Positions 1-13,418 of a DNA stretch of 58,759 nucleotides are shown piece by piece. Position numbers and translations under genes: made by a program. Origin of the DNA: Nephromyces sp. MM_2019 (lineage: Eukaryota; Apicomplexa; Aconoidasida; Nephromycida); the NCBI GenBank assembly GCA_015657535.1, contig JADHZB010000199.1, positions 1 through 58,759 of the forward strand, read 5' to 3'. How positions within the stretch are numbered: the stretch's first letter is position 1; every line of letters starts with the position of its first letter. The notes beneath the pieces were generated by a model that was not told the origin of the DNA, made no database searches, and saw only the letters and a program-made list of their open reading frames with translations.

Positions 1-46
<46 letters not shown>

Positions 47-515
47 TGTGTGTGGGGTAGGGGTGTGTGTAAATTTAGTAGGGATAGCACCATTCTATAT
101 TGAAATATGATGTTTCAAGTGTTAGATATGTGTTGTGGGGTGTATATATATATATATATATGTGTGTGAGTGTATATATATATATATGTGTGTGTGTGTG
201 TTAACAAACATTGCTTGTTCTTGGAGTTAAAGGATTGTTTTCAAAGCTGAGACTTTTGCCTCTCATAGCACGATTAGTGTAGTTGGCACACATTATTTAC
301 ATTTACTGAAAAAAATATGTGTAAATGGGATAATCAATTACATATAAAATGAATAGTCATATGTGTGTGTAAGTTTGAAAAAAAAATTAGGTATGTGTGA
401 AAAATTGATGTTAAATCATAGGTTTAAAAGTATCTATAAAGTGGTATGTGTGTTAAATATAACAAGTAATGTGTGTACTGGGTTATTGCTCATTACTGCA
501 TATCCACACAGTGTG

Positions 516-890
516 TATGTGTATAGGTGTGTGCGTGTGTATGTGTATAGGTGTGTGAGTATGTATGTGTATAGGTGTGTATGTGTATAGGTGTGTGCGT
601 GTGTAGGGGTGTATGTGTATAGGTGTGTGCGTGTGTATGTGTATAGGTGTGTGTGCGTGTATGTGTATAGGTGTGTGAGTATGTATGTGTATATGTGAGT
701 ATGTGTATAGGTGTGTGCGTGTGTAGGGGTGTATGTGTATAGGTGTGTGCGTGTGTATGTGTATAGGTGCGTGCGTGTGTATGTGTGTAGGGGTGTGCGT
801 GTGTATGTGTATGTGCGTGTGTATATGTGTGTGCGTGTGTATGTGTGTGTGCGTGTGTATGTGTGTGTGCGTGTGTATGTGTGTGTATGC
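516..890. repeat. Minisatellite of TG/TATAGG units
   Basis: Tandem, imperfect units of about 18-24 bp built on GTGTGTATGTGTATAGG and GTGTGTGCGTGTGTAT. They pass at about 790-880 into a more regular 18-bp unit alternating TGTGTGTGC with GTGTGTATG. The array gives apparent open frames in several registers, which is the expected artefact of a repeat length divisible by three. Confidence 0.85.
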
Positions 891-2274
891 ATATATCCGT
901 GCATGTTTATGTGTACATCTGTGTATGCTTATTTGTATATATATATGTGTGTATAGATCTGTGTATGTTTATGTGTATGTGTGTGTGTACGTACAGGAAG
1001 CAGATGGTGTGGATACCCTTCAAAATTAGGGTTTAGGAAATTGTGTGTGTAATTTAAAGTGAGTTTTGGTATTGCCTTTTCGCCAAATTACAAATCCTTG
1101 GAAAGTACAAGTATTTGACTAGCCATTATCTATTTATAAAGAGTATAGAAATGGTTGAGTTATAGCGTGTTTAAAATACTGATATGTGTGTGTAGAGTGT
1201 TAAAATGTGTGTGTGTGATTTAAATTCATCAACATAGCATGGGAAGATTTCCACATCAATTTTTTTTGTGTTTAAACCAAAAGAACACACACATACACAC
1301 ATTACGCAATCATTTACATATTCATACACATAAGTAGATATTCACACAATCATAGAAATATATAAAATATGTACACACCAACATATATATATAATATGTT
1401 TGCACGTGTACACATACATGCACACATATACATACACCCCAAATCAGGTTCGTCAATTGAGTTTTTTAGTTATAACTAATATAAATCTAAATTAAATTTA
1501 GTATACAGTGAAATTTCACACTAATTTACCTAGTGTGTATATATGCGTGTGTGTGTGTGTGTATGTGTGTGTGTATGTATGTGTGTGTGTGTGTATGATT
1601 TGGTAATATCTTTAGAGCTTGATGTATGTGTACCTGTCTGAAAATAAATATATGAATAATATTATAATCTGGTATAGTTTTAATTGTGTGCGTTTATATA
1701 TGTGTACATATCTATGATGTGTCTGTATGCTTGTGTATCCTATCCCCTCATATGGTGTGTGCTTATTTATCCTATGTGATGTGAGCGTGTGTGTATCTTA
1801 TGATGTGTGTGTGTATCTATGATACAAGTATGATGTGTATGGTAAATGTATGAGAACAAGTGTGTATGTAAATATAATAGGGGTGGGTGTGTAAATGATG
1901 TGTACAAGTATAACATGTGTGTGTGTTTCCATGTACACCCTTGATAAAACTGTAGAGATTTGTAGATTATGTATGTGTAATATAAACTTTGGAAATGTGG
2001 GTAATGTGTGTAAGGGCATACCAAGTGAATAAATGTGTGTATAAAGTTTGAAGATATTATTCATTTATTAATCCTTATACGATAATTTTTGGGGGGTAAT
2101 TTAACATAATTATAAAAAAAAAATCAATGTTTGTATGCAGATAGTTATATATATATACTTACATATATAAATGTAAAAAATATATATATATATGTATATA
2201 TGATAAGTGGGTGTGTGTGCATGTGATTTATATTTATCTTTATATATGTGTGCGCTTCTATATTGGTGTTTGTG

Positions 2275-2385
2275 TGGGGGGGGTGTGTGTGTGGGAAGTG
2301 TGTGTGTGGAAGTGTGTGTGTGGGAAGTGTGTGTGTGGGAAGTGTGTGTGTGTGGGAAGTGTGTGTGTGGGGTGTGTGTATGTCT
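2275..2385. repeat. GGAAGTGTGTGTGTG tandem repeat
   Basis: About five head-to-tail copies of a 14-18 bp unit made of GGAAG followed by a TG run of variable length, after a short poly-G run at 2276-2281. No coding signal. Confidence 0.8.
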
Positions 2386-2654
2386 TAATTTAAAGGCTTA
2401 GGCTAAAGGAGTATACTCAAGCACTAACAATATTTTATCTGAACTATGCTTCGGGACTTGTCTTCATAGGTTATGTTGAGTGTGTGTGTGTGTGTTTTGT
2501 GTGTGTGTGTTTTGTGTGTGTGTGTGTTGTGTGTGTGTGTGGTGTGGGTATGATATGTGTGTGTGTGTGTTGGGTATTTTTGTAGAGGGGGGGAAGGTGC
2601 ATTGAGGGATGTAGTTTGTGTGGAGGGTGGGGTATAAAGGTGTTAGTTCAAGTA

Positions 2655-2910
2655 TGTGTGTGCGTCTGTGTGTGTGTGCGAGTGTGTGTGTGCTAGTGCG
2701 TGTGTGTGCGAGTGTGTGTGTGTGCGAAAGTGTGTGTGTGCGAAAGTGTGTGTGTGCGAAAGTGTGTGTGTGTGCGAAAGTGTGTGTGTGTGCGAAAGTG
2801 TGTGTGTGTGCGAAAGTGTGTGTGTGCGAAAGTGTGTGTGTGCGAAAGTGTGTGTGTGTGCGAGTGTGTGTGTGTGCGAGTGTGTGTGTGTGCGAGTGTG
2901 TGTGTGAATG
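2655..2910. repeat. GCGAAAG / GCGAGTG (TG)n minisatellite
   Basis: A regular array of 16-20 bp units. Each has GCGAAAG or GCGAG followed by TGTGTGTGTG. The GCGAAAG variant occupies the centre (about 2725-2850) and the GCGAG variant both edges, so the array has an ordered sub-structure. Confidence 0.85.
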
Positions 2911-3324
2911 TGTGTTAACGTGTGTTAATGTGTGTTTATGTTAATTTATGTTTATGTTAAGGTGTGTGTGTATGTTTGTGTGATGATTGAAGTGTCGGTG
3001 TGCGTGATCATTGATGAACGTATATGTGATTGTCGATTTGAGTCCAAGTGTAATTTATGGGTGTGTGTGTATTTATTTATTTATTTGTTTATATAGGTAT
3101 ATATATATATATTTATGCTCGTAAGGTATGTAATATATGTATATGTGGGTAGGGTAGGTTGTACTCGTTTTGATGTGTAATTTGTGTGCATGTGTGTGTA
3201 CTAGGTTCATGTGGAGCTCATGTGTATGTGTGCTATTTATTTGTGTAGTGAATGTGTGTGTAATCTATATATGTTTAGTATATGTGTGTGTGTAAATTAG
3301 ATGTGTGTGAATTAGAAGTGTGAA

Positions 3325-3450
3325 GCATGTATGCGTGTGTAGCATGTCTGTGTGTGTAGCATGTCTGTGTGTTTAGTCTATGCATTTGTGTAGTATGTGT
3401 GTCTGTGTAGCATGTGTGTGTTTAGTCTATGTACTTGTGTAGCATGTGTG
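3325..3450. repeat. AGCATGT(C/G)TGTGTGT repeat with a nested duplication
   Basis: Repeated AGCATGTCTGTGTGT units. A longer segment containing TTTAGTCTATG and TTGTGTAG appears twice, at about 3372 and 3420. It is part of the TG-rich block. Confidence 0.65.
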
Positions 3451-3839
3451 TGAGGGTAGAATGCATGTATGGTTATATTGCGTGTGTGCGTATCTTGTGT
3501 ATGTGTAAATAGTCTAGGTGTGTGGGATGTAGGTGTGAGATTATATAAAATGTATATGCTATTACTAGTTGTAATATTTTAGCTTGTTATGGATATTCAC
3601 ACTTAGTTGAATATATTTTGTTTTAAGGTTGAATTGTGTGTAAATAGTGTGCTCCAATTATGTGTGTATTGTATGTTTTAATTAAGCCTTTTTTGCGTGG
3701 GTGCGTATGCACATGTATATAAACATCGAAATTGGAGTAAAATACGATATTATTGGTACTAATAAAAACAGTTTTTTTATTAGGTGCATAAAAATTATCT
3801 ACCAATCTTATAATATATATATATATTTATTTATCTGAA

Positions 3840-3910
3840 TTATGTGTGTGAGATTAATGTGTGTAAGATCAATATATGTGAGATCAACATGTGTGAGATC
3901 AATTTGTTTG
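3840..3910. repeat. GTGTGAGATCAA repeat
   Basis: Four to five degenerate copies of a unit of about 19 bp centred on GTGTGAGATCAA. A further degenerate copy lies at about 3975. Confidence 0.65.
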
Positions 3911-5685
3911 TAAGAGATAAATATTATTCTGTGTTTCTAAGATCAAAGTATATGTGCATGTATGTGTATATATGTGAGATCAACATTCACTATTTGGGTG
4001 TGTGATATCGTTAAAATTAATGTGTGTGCATAAAATTCTATCTGAGATCAGTGATAAATTGACCAAATTTATTAGTAAATATATATGTATGTGCATATTA
4101 GCTTGAAATATTTATAATATGAAGAACTAGATAAAAAATATATTCATAAGATAAGAAAAATTTATTCTTATTAAAAAGTTTAACAAAAGAGTTCAAATTT
4201 TAGTATATAAATAACTAGTACTCACACATATTCACTATATTCATTTTAGTTTTTCCTGAATTAAAAAATTTATTCATTTAACACGTTATATGTATATATG
4301 TAATATTTCTATATATGTGTGCATCTGTGTGTATATGTATATATATATATATATATACATGTGTGTGTGTGTATATGTGATGCATATAGGCATGTATGTT
4401 TATGTGTAATGTAAATATATATATATATATATACGCGCGTGTGATTGTAAATTATATTGTATATATATAAATATTCACGTTTTTGTAATATTCATGCGAT
4501 TACATGTGTTTTTGTATATGTAATTATGACTATACACGTGAATATATATATATAATCATGTGTGAAAATTATTATAAACATTATACTTGGTAAGGAAATA
4601 AGCATTAAAAAATTGAGCATATTATTTTAATTTATTATTTCTGCATATATTCATTGTCTAGTTTGTCAAAAATTTATATTTATAATCGATTATACGTTCT
4701 TGTAGGTTTGGTGTGTTAAAATAAAATTTTCAAAAAAACAAAAGTAACACACACAGCTATATATATATAACTCGACAGGTGTAAATAATGCACACACAAA
4801 AACAATTTATAAATGTATATAATGAATATTTATTTATAGTACAGGCATATATAACAAATTAAAGTCTATGAATAATTTAGCACAATTTTTTGAACACAAA
4901 AACAAAATTAAAAATTAAGGTTCATAATATATCACACACAAACTTTAGTATATTCAACCTTGCACAAATTACAAAAAAATAATAGTATAAGTAGACACGA
5001 TAGCACAACCGATAGCATAACACAATTTTAATCAACATTTCTATATACACATAAACATTAATATATGCTACATACCATGTATAGTTAGTGTCTAATCTAA
5101 ATCATTAATATAATTAGTTTTTAAACCTTATACTATATATATCCAACTCTATACACAATGCTATCTGAAATTAGGCTTACATAATTCGTTATACATATCT
5201 AAATGAAAAGTATAATCTCGAATAATTTTTACACACATTTTACACTTATACATATGCACACATAAACACCCATAACTCTATATAGTTGCACAGACAAGTA
5301 TACACACAGGTAATTTACAGAGAGGTACACAAACACACAGGTATCATAGAGTACACACACACGCACAATTATATACGAAATTATATTCAAGCAGACTAAC
5401 AACTGTAACTGCGGTACCTTGCTATTAAAGTAAAGAAAATTAGCCAAAGAATTTTGATACACAAACATATTAGTTGCAAATTTTTGAAATAATATATACA
5501 TATATATATATTACAATTTCACATCTGATTCACACACAAATATTTTGCTTGATATTATATATTTAGCTAATCTAGACATTTTAATACACACACTTTGATA
5601 CAAACACATATTTGACTCACTCACATTTTGATATCATTCATCTTAATATACACTATTATACACACACACTAGTTACATACTTTCA

Positions 5686-5779
5686 CACACATTCTCAAAC
5701 TCGCACACACTTTCACATATATATTGTTTGTTCGCACACATTCTCAAACTCGCACACACTTTCACATATATATTGTTTC
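5686..5779. repeat. Near-perfect 49-bp tandem duplication
   Basis: A 49-bp unit beginning CACACATTCTCAAACTCGC and ending ATATTGTTTGTTCG is present twice head to tail (5686-5734 and 5735 to about 5779). Identity is lost only at the last few bases of the second copy, suggesting a recent duplication within the CA-rich block. Confidence 0.9.
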
Positions 5780-7145
5780 TTGAGGTGCTGATTTTACTTT
5801 AATAAAGCCATGTATGGTATAAATTTTAAGAATTATATACATTAAATTATTAATAACAGATATACACACATACTTGAATATAGATACATACAAACACACA
5901 AATATACTCATACATGCAACATTTCACTTATAGTTAAAATACACACACATACTCATACAAATCATTTGAATCAATTATTAATTTCAAAGCTATATGATTT
6001 TTATAACAAATCAATAATTTATAATAATTTGATGCGTTAAATAAATTTCAAATAGAGATAATTTTTTTTTATTGTTTTAAAAAGTAAATTAAAAATAAAT
6101 TTATTATATTGATACATAATATTTAAAATGTGTAAATATTGTGTGTATATATGATATATATATAATTTGCACATTGTAAATATATATATATATATATATT
6201 TTGTAGCTAACTTTTATACACTTGAACATATATATATATAGTTATATATACGTATATGATTGTTACATCTTTCCTTAAAAAAACAATACTGAAAATGTCT
6301 AGATTACAAATATAATACGTTTTAATGTGTGTAAAATCAAATCTGCGAAACTAATGTGTAAAATTAGTATTATCAAATCTAATTATATGTAATTATGTAA
6401 AATATATTTAAAAAAATTTAATCAATCTAAGCACCCTGATAAACTATGCCACACATTTAGTCATATGCACACTTGCATAATTATATTAAACATGCATAAC
6501 ATACACAAGTTCACACACTTGTGCACACACACATCACATATTTAAATTTATATGGATATATATATAGACATAAAATGCAAACAAACTATTAAACGGAGCA
6601 GGGCTATATTTAATTAAGTAATTAAAAAGCAACAGCAACAAAACAAAACAATTCAAAATCCCCCCCACACACAAACACAAACACACCCACGCAAACACAC
6701 AAGCATTCATACAAACTCACACACATATAAATTCAAAAAATACACCCACGCAAACATACAAGCAATGTATAAACACACATACACAGGCACACACAATATG
6801 TATACATAAGCATCCGCGTACATATTGATAAGTTATGTAATTATTAATCTACCCTTAGAGTTGCCTAACTGTTTGTAATTGTCATCATTTTGTTAATATT
6901 TATTAAAATGTGTTATTATTCTTACTAGCTATAAATTCACACACATCACCACTTTTTGTATGTATCCACAAACATTACATATCTATACATACACACATTT
7001 GATATATTCACCTACCTTACAAATCGTGCAAACATAGTTTGTAACTTGAAAATATTACCTACACCTATATGATTTAATTCAGATATATCCGACAACACAT
7101 GTACAGATTACACGCATATACTACAAACACCACACAAACACACAC

Positions 7146-7262
7146 ATAAACACACACATGACACACACAACACAAACACCATATACACACAACACAAACA
7201 CCACATACACACAACACAAACACCACATACACACAACACAAACACCACATACACACAACACG
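7146..7262. repeat. 22-bp CA-rich tandem repeat
   Basis: About four to five copies of a 22-bp unit (CACATACACACAACACAAAC plus AC) with very few differences, flanked by looser CACA and CTACAAACACC repeats up to about 7330. Confidence 0.9.
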
Positions 7263-8912
7263 CTCGCACACTACAAGCACCTCATATACTACAAACACCC
7301 CAAACACTACAAACACCCCACACACTGCAATAGCCCCACACACATACATAAACATATATACCCACAACCCGACACTGACCAACAGACCACACAAGCACAA
7401 CACACATAACACACACACACACACATACACATAACACATAAACCAACAAATATACCCAACGCGCAATCATAATACACAACCATTATACACAGACATCATT
7501 TATATTCAAGGTAAAATTATTTTACTTACAAATATATGTAGGTATATATATATATGTATATTTAGATATATAAATATACATAAACACCGTCTTTGTGTTC
7601 AATTTGACCATTTTCTTTGTTGATGATAAAATATTTATTTTTTATTACTCATTTGTGAAATTTATGAACACTTCCCACCATTTTGAATTAATCAATTACA
7701 TTTTGACAACCTAAATTGGCCTGCCCCTTCTGTCTTGATTTTTACCTACCTCACACATTCTTATCTTTGAATTATACTTACTCACATACACCCACACGAA
7801 TACCCATATTTACTTTCTTTCATGATTGCTTGCTTAAACAAATAGATCCACAGTGTAAAACATCCCCATGATTTCTCTTATTTTTGATAGATAACACCAT
7901 AACACTCACTTCATTTATATACCACTCTTAGCTATATTATATATATATTTGATTATCTTATATATATCTGACTACATACAAAACATCTACCACAAACATT
8001 AAACCCTCAGACTCTCTTACATAAAAATATTTGGCTAATATATAGAAAAATATACCCAATTCAGTCGAACACTTTAACTCTTTCAATTGACCATATACAC
8101 AATCCCTCTACACACTTTACCCTCACACACCCTTTACACACTTTATCCTCATACATCTCCCACACATATTATACTCCTACCCTCCCTATTTACGTTATAC
8201 TCAGACCATTCACACACACATTATATTCCAATTATATCTACTTATATTATATTCCCACCATCTCTATAAAAATCACTCATACAAATAGCCCTTTAATTTG
8301 ATACACCTCAACTTGATGAATGCAAATAGCCTTTTATAAACACACCAGAATATCACACATTGAATCAACCACATTCAAATTCCCTTTGTCACAACATATT
8401 AAAACTCTTTTAGTTTGGAATATCTCGGATATCTACTAATTCACGACTTGGAATCTCATTTTGCACACCCACATTGAATTTCAATATCTTCTATATAGAG
8501 CTAAGGGAGGCTATTCATAAAGCAATTGAAGTTGAATTAGCTGATAACTGATTGGTGTATTGTATATTATTAGGCCCCCACATTAAATTATAAGATGCTC
8601 TATTCTGATTCTTTGACAATATCTATTACCAACCCAAGGGATATATTCCATTGACACATTTAGATAATTTCCCACCCACTCCTCTGTAAGAATTATATCC
8701 CCACACTCCATTGAAGTCTTTCTAGTACAAAAGAGGCCTAATATACCTGTGTAGGATTGTTGAATTCAAATATATCCCACCTGTTTCATAAGCAATCTTC
8801 TTTGGTGGTATTATCTTTCTTACCAATCAATCTATTTGAATACACATACACTTTAGATTCGCACTTTGATATACCACCACAATCCAATACACCACACTCT
8901 ATTATCAAGGCG

Positions 8913-8921
8913 ATGCTATAA
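8913..8921 (+). promoter_or_regulatory. Minimal upstream ORF before the SPRY/polyQ start codon
   Basis: The sequence ATGCTATAA forms a two-codon upstream ORF whose stop lies two bases before the ATG chosen for the long downstream gene. If the transcript contains it, ribosomes would have to reinitiate or leaky-scan to reach the main ATG. Direct reading; any regulatory function is inference. Confidence 0.4.
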
Positions 8922-8923
8922 AT

Positions 8924-11900
8924 ATGGAACCTGAAAAAGAACCTGATTCCGTATCCCCTCCAGTAGACCTCCAAAATTTAGAAGAGTGCTATGAAAATCA
9001 TAAGGAGGTAGAAGATGAAGGGGAAGAAAATAAAGCTGTAGAAGATGTGAAAGAAGAATATAAAATTATAGAAGATGCGGGGGAAGAATTTGAAGCTGTA
9101 AAAGATATGAATGATGAATATAGAAATGTAGAAGATGCCGGGGAAGAATATAAAACATCCGAAGATTTAGAAGAAGAATTGCGGGAGGCCTCTGAAGACA
9201 CAATGTACACCAATGAATCACCTAATCTATCCCAAATGAACCCATTTACTACACACGATCCTCCAAATGAAAAAACTCAACAACTTCAGTCTATGAATGA
9301 ACCTTCAACTAAATTAAATCAAGCTCCTAGCAACCAAAAAAGTTCAAGAAAACCAAATCTTATAAAACTCGAAAAACTTATACAAATGAATGACTTTGAC
9401 TGCACAATAAATACAATCATCACTTCAGATCAATCTACTCCTACTTTACCTAATGACCCTTCACAAAGCTCAATGCCTTACTCTCTTGGTACATCATTAG
9501 TTACAAGCTTACAGTTTGGTGGCTTCCAATACTTATTAAGTAGTACACGTGCAAATTGTGGCTTTAAGCGTGGTAAATATGCATTTGAAGTCCGTGTCAT
9601 TGATTTTCAACCCACTATCGCTTTTCCACGTGATCGATTTCGTGATAGTGAACAAATGAGATCTCCATTAGACACCAATTTCGTTCGCGGGGTATTTAAG
9701 GTAGGTGTATCTACACTATCCGAGTCTTTATTTATGGACGATCCTAAGAAGAGTTGTTATATAGATAATGAAGGAGTTATCAATCCACATGCATCCCCAA
9801 CCAAGAAACGAGATAATAGAAGGATTGAAAAGTATGAAACGATTACTGTAGTAGTGGACATGGGGGATAAAGACATATCTACAAACCATGTAGATAGTGT
9901 TAATAAACACGAAAATGATGGCACTCCCAACGAAAAATTTCCACACTCCATAAACTCAGAAACCCCAACTCATGCAACTGAAGAATTTGATGAACCTATG
10001 GCTTATAACGAAGAAAATGCTACACCTTCTGTCCATACAGATAGCACACAAGAACCTAATCAACACCAAAAACAAACTAATCCAAATAACCCTAAGATAA
10101 CCTTTTACATAGATAATCAACAAATTGGTGAATCGGTATCTCTTCCTGATACTATGGCCAACGAAGCTATTTATCCTTGTGTAGTTTTTAGAGGGGCTGC
10201 ACTCTTGGTCAACTTTGGTTGTCTTCAAAAGGATCCTTCTGCCGATCCTAATATTCGATTTATGCAAGAGGCTGAAAACGATGAGGTTGAATGGTCACCT
10301 TTAGTTAGGCCTAACGATGGCCGCTACAAAGTTATATTTCCTATTGGTATACCTAATGAGGGAGTTTTTGATTGGTGTGATCAATTTATGGCTCAAAATC
10401 CAAATCACTATGTGGAGATTTCCGATAGAATGATTATTAAATGGGCCGAAAAAAGTGGTTTGAGCCGCATGCCTCAATATCGAAGAAAACTTCGAGAATT
10501 TGAAGATTGTTTGGATAAACCTTCCTTTAATTTTGGTAATCTACTCCTCGATGAACCCGCACACCTACGCCGCACCCTAAAGATACTAGCAAGTTCCAGA
10601 CCAAGACACTATGTACTGATGGAATTGAAGCGTAACCTAACAGTTTTAGATAGAGAGGAGTCATTAAACACATTTTCAGCTTCATGGTTTGATCGTCTTG
10701 CTATAGTCTTGGTTGGTAAACCCAATGAAGAATTTATTGAGTGGCAACAGTTCCTAAATTCAAGTTTAGATGATGAGATTAAGGCCGAAGTTTCGGCAGG
10801 GAAGAGTTGCTTGCACATACCTAAACACCTCATCTTGAACTGGCATCTTCAAATCAAAACTGAAGGAACCAAAGAAATGGATAAACAGAAAGATTCGTCT
10901 GAAGGTGATATAGACCAAGAAGGTAAAAATACACAACTTTCAACCAAGACAAAGGCCGCAACTCAAAAGTTATGGTTTAGGAAGAGAGATCAAGAGGATT
11001 TAAGGGCTAAGACTTTAGCCGGAAATCTCACATCATTTGTATTACCAAATTATAATGAAAACTTCGCCAAGATTGATTATTTGTGGTATAATAGTGAGGA
11101 TGCTGAAGCATATCTTACTGGGTGGTTAACACGCCATAAAATAACAACAGTTATGTATGACCATAAGCCTACAGATTGGTTAAGCAATCATTATCAAAAA
11201 TGGGACATGCTTAAAAAATCTTATAGAACAATAAAATTTCCAGAAGTTATCCCAGAAGATAACATATTCCTTGATAAGCATCAGATGATTGAAAAATTAG
11301 CTGATAGAATTGCAAAATTCGAAAACAAAGACCAACTTACATCACAGTACACATTTACACCCGCTGGTACAATAAAATTTTGCAAAGCAGAAGTATTTGA
11401 ATCACCAGAGATATCAAAAGAAGAAGAAGAAGTAACAAGTCCTGAGAATTTACCTGAGAATTCAACACAAATTACAGATGAAGTTACTTTTGAAACTAAA
11501 AAACAGATCCCTGAAGAACCCAAAGAATTAGATAGTACCAAAAAACGCCAACTATCATTAGAATATGACCAACTAATTGGTCAATATCTTGAATTGTGTA
11601 ATGAACTCAGAGTAGCTTGGGAAAATGAGTTAGGACTTATATTTGATGGCTCTCAATTTTCAAGATTATCTGAAAAATCAAAAGAAGAAGAAACACCAAA
11701 AATCACCCCACAAGAAAATGATAGTGAATCTACACCAATAAATTACCCCACCAAAATCTCGGAGGGTCAAGTTATACCACTTTTTATGCACTTTGAAAAC
11801 GAAGATTGGAAACTATTAGAAGCTCAAATAGAATTACATCTACTTATAAGAGCCTTTAAGCACGATGTTACTGATACACAGAGGCAATATATTTATATTG

Positions 11901-13159
11901 AACACTTTCCTTACTATTACAGATTATACTTTGAAAGACAATTCCGTTACGACTATTACCCTTGCTGCTCAAAATCAGAAGATTTCTTTGATCTATTACA
12001 AGACTCTATCAAACTATCAACTCCTCCGGTAGTTTTGGTATCACTTCTACCTGAAAGTCATGAATGGTCATTGTACATTAAATTGGTTGAAAAATCACGC
12101 CGATGGCGTAAATTATTACAAATGGCTGACTTAATTAATTTCAACAAAGGCTCTAAGGGTACACATGCTGGATTTGATAAACAAAGAGAACTTGATAGAA
12201 CAACAACACGCCCAGAACTTGATCGCTCAGCTCACTACTCTTCTTCAGGTCAAATGAAAGATAACACTAGTGGAAGGTCTAACTACAAAAGGGGAGGTTC
12301 AAGGACAACTGATGAACCAGCCAATTCTACAGGCAATACAGGACGCTGGAAAGGTCCTCAAGGTAATATGAATCGAAGGGATCATATGAATGATAGGAAT
12401 CGCTTCAAATCAAGTGAATTGAGGCATGATTCCCGTGATTCTGAGATGAATCGAAGTTCACGACCACCTCATCAAAGCCCTATGCCTGGAGATAATAGGA
12501 GGAATGGTCACACAAATAAGATGATGGATCGACAACCTATGAAAAACAATCGATTTCGTCAAACCTACAGCCCTCAAATTGATCCTAGTCGATCTGCTTG
12601 GGATAGACAATACGATGGATCTCAATCTAGTAATACTAGAGTATCTGTTAAACCAAACGAAAATCGCCCAAACACACCTCATTATGAAGGGGAAAGACAT
12701 TTTGAAAGTTATCCATCAAAAAGGAATTACCAATATGATTTTTATGGTGGAAACACATCTGATTACAAGAGGAAAAAAAATGATGAATACTCAACATCCG
12801 AAATTAAAGCTGTAGATATACGTTTTGGGAGCGAATATAAGCCATCCATGAGCCAAAATCTAACCACATCATCAAAGCCTGTGCTAACTAATGATTATGC
12901 ACAAAATACTTCACGACAATCTATTCATCAATCAGCTTCCATAGGGTATCTTTCCACACCTTCCAATATGCAAAATTCAACCCCTGTTAATTACAATTTA
13001 AAATCATCCACAAACACAAATGATAATAACTATCCTGCATCTACTATTCAGCCACAACACTTGTCTAATCATTACAATTCTTCCCTCAAAACTACTACTA
13101 CACATATACCAGATTATGGAGCTGCCGCAACTTCTTACGCAGCACAACAACAACAGCAA

Positions 13160-13200
<41 letters not shown>

Positions 13201-13354
13201 ACATCACTTGTTATACTCAATGCAAGCAATGAATTATTCTCAATCAAAGCTCACTAATAATATGGATATGTACTCCTGGGGCTCAGATGGTAGCACTGGG
13301 TACACAAATTACCAGCAGCTTCAACAGGGACAAGTTTATACCAAACCACAAACT

Positions 13355-13418
<64 letters not shown>

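Larger units (their letters stand above)
1..4560. repeat. TG-rich simple-repeat block without a gene
   Basis: This 4.5 kb stretch is dominated on the + strand by degenerate TG repeats (TGTGTG, TGTATG, TGCG variants) broken by AT-rich spacers. The long open frames on either strand translate only into Cys-Val or His-Thr-Tyr periodic peptides that follow the dinucleotide repeat, so I call no gene. A short opposite-polarity CA patch lies at about 1270-1440. The block stops at about 4.56 kb and is followed by a CA-rich block. By analogy with other intergenic regions in this window it could be the 5' flank of a leftward gene lying outside the window; that is inference. Confidence 0.85.
4740..8900. 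repeat. CA-rich simple-repeat block upstream of the SPRY gene
   Basis: From about 4.74 kb the + strand becomes rich in A and C, with CACACA, ACATAC and similar runs, and stays so almost to the SPRY/polyQ start codon at 8924. Small TG patches occur at about 6125-6150 and 6325-6335. The last 500 bases are less repetitive and more pyrimidine-rich. No convincing exon was found. The block probably contains the promoter and 5' UTR of the downstream gene, but no individual element can be pinned down. Confidence 0.8.

Noticed and set aside
1..60. Possible telomere at the left edge
   Set aside because: The terminal run is TG dinucleotide, not a telomeric heptamer such as TTTAGGG or TTTTAGGG.
434..1036. 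Overlapping open frames on both strands giving Thr-His-Tyr or Cys-Val periodic peptides
   Set aside because: They translate a TG minisatellite in several registers; no start context, domain or non-repetitive sequence supports coding.
2655..2910. Possible CRISPR-like array
   Set aside because: The repeats are contiguous, with no unique spacers, and the DNA is eukaryotic.
2207..2944. Cys-Val-rich open frames
   Set aside because: Pure products of the TG/GCGAAAG tandem repeats.
7074..7479. 130-codon minus-strand Val/Cys-rich frame
   Set aside because: Reverse translation of the 22-bp CA repeat and neighbouring CA runs.
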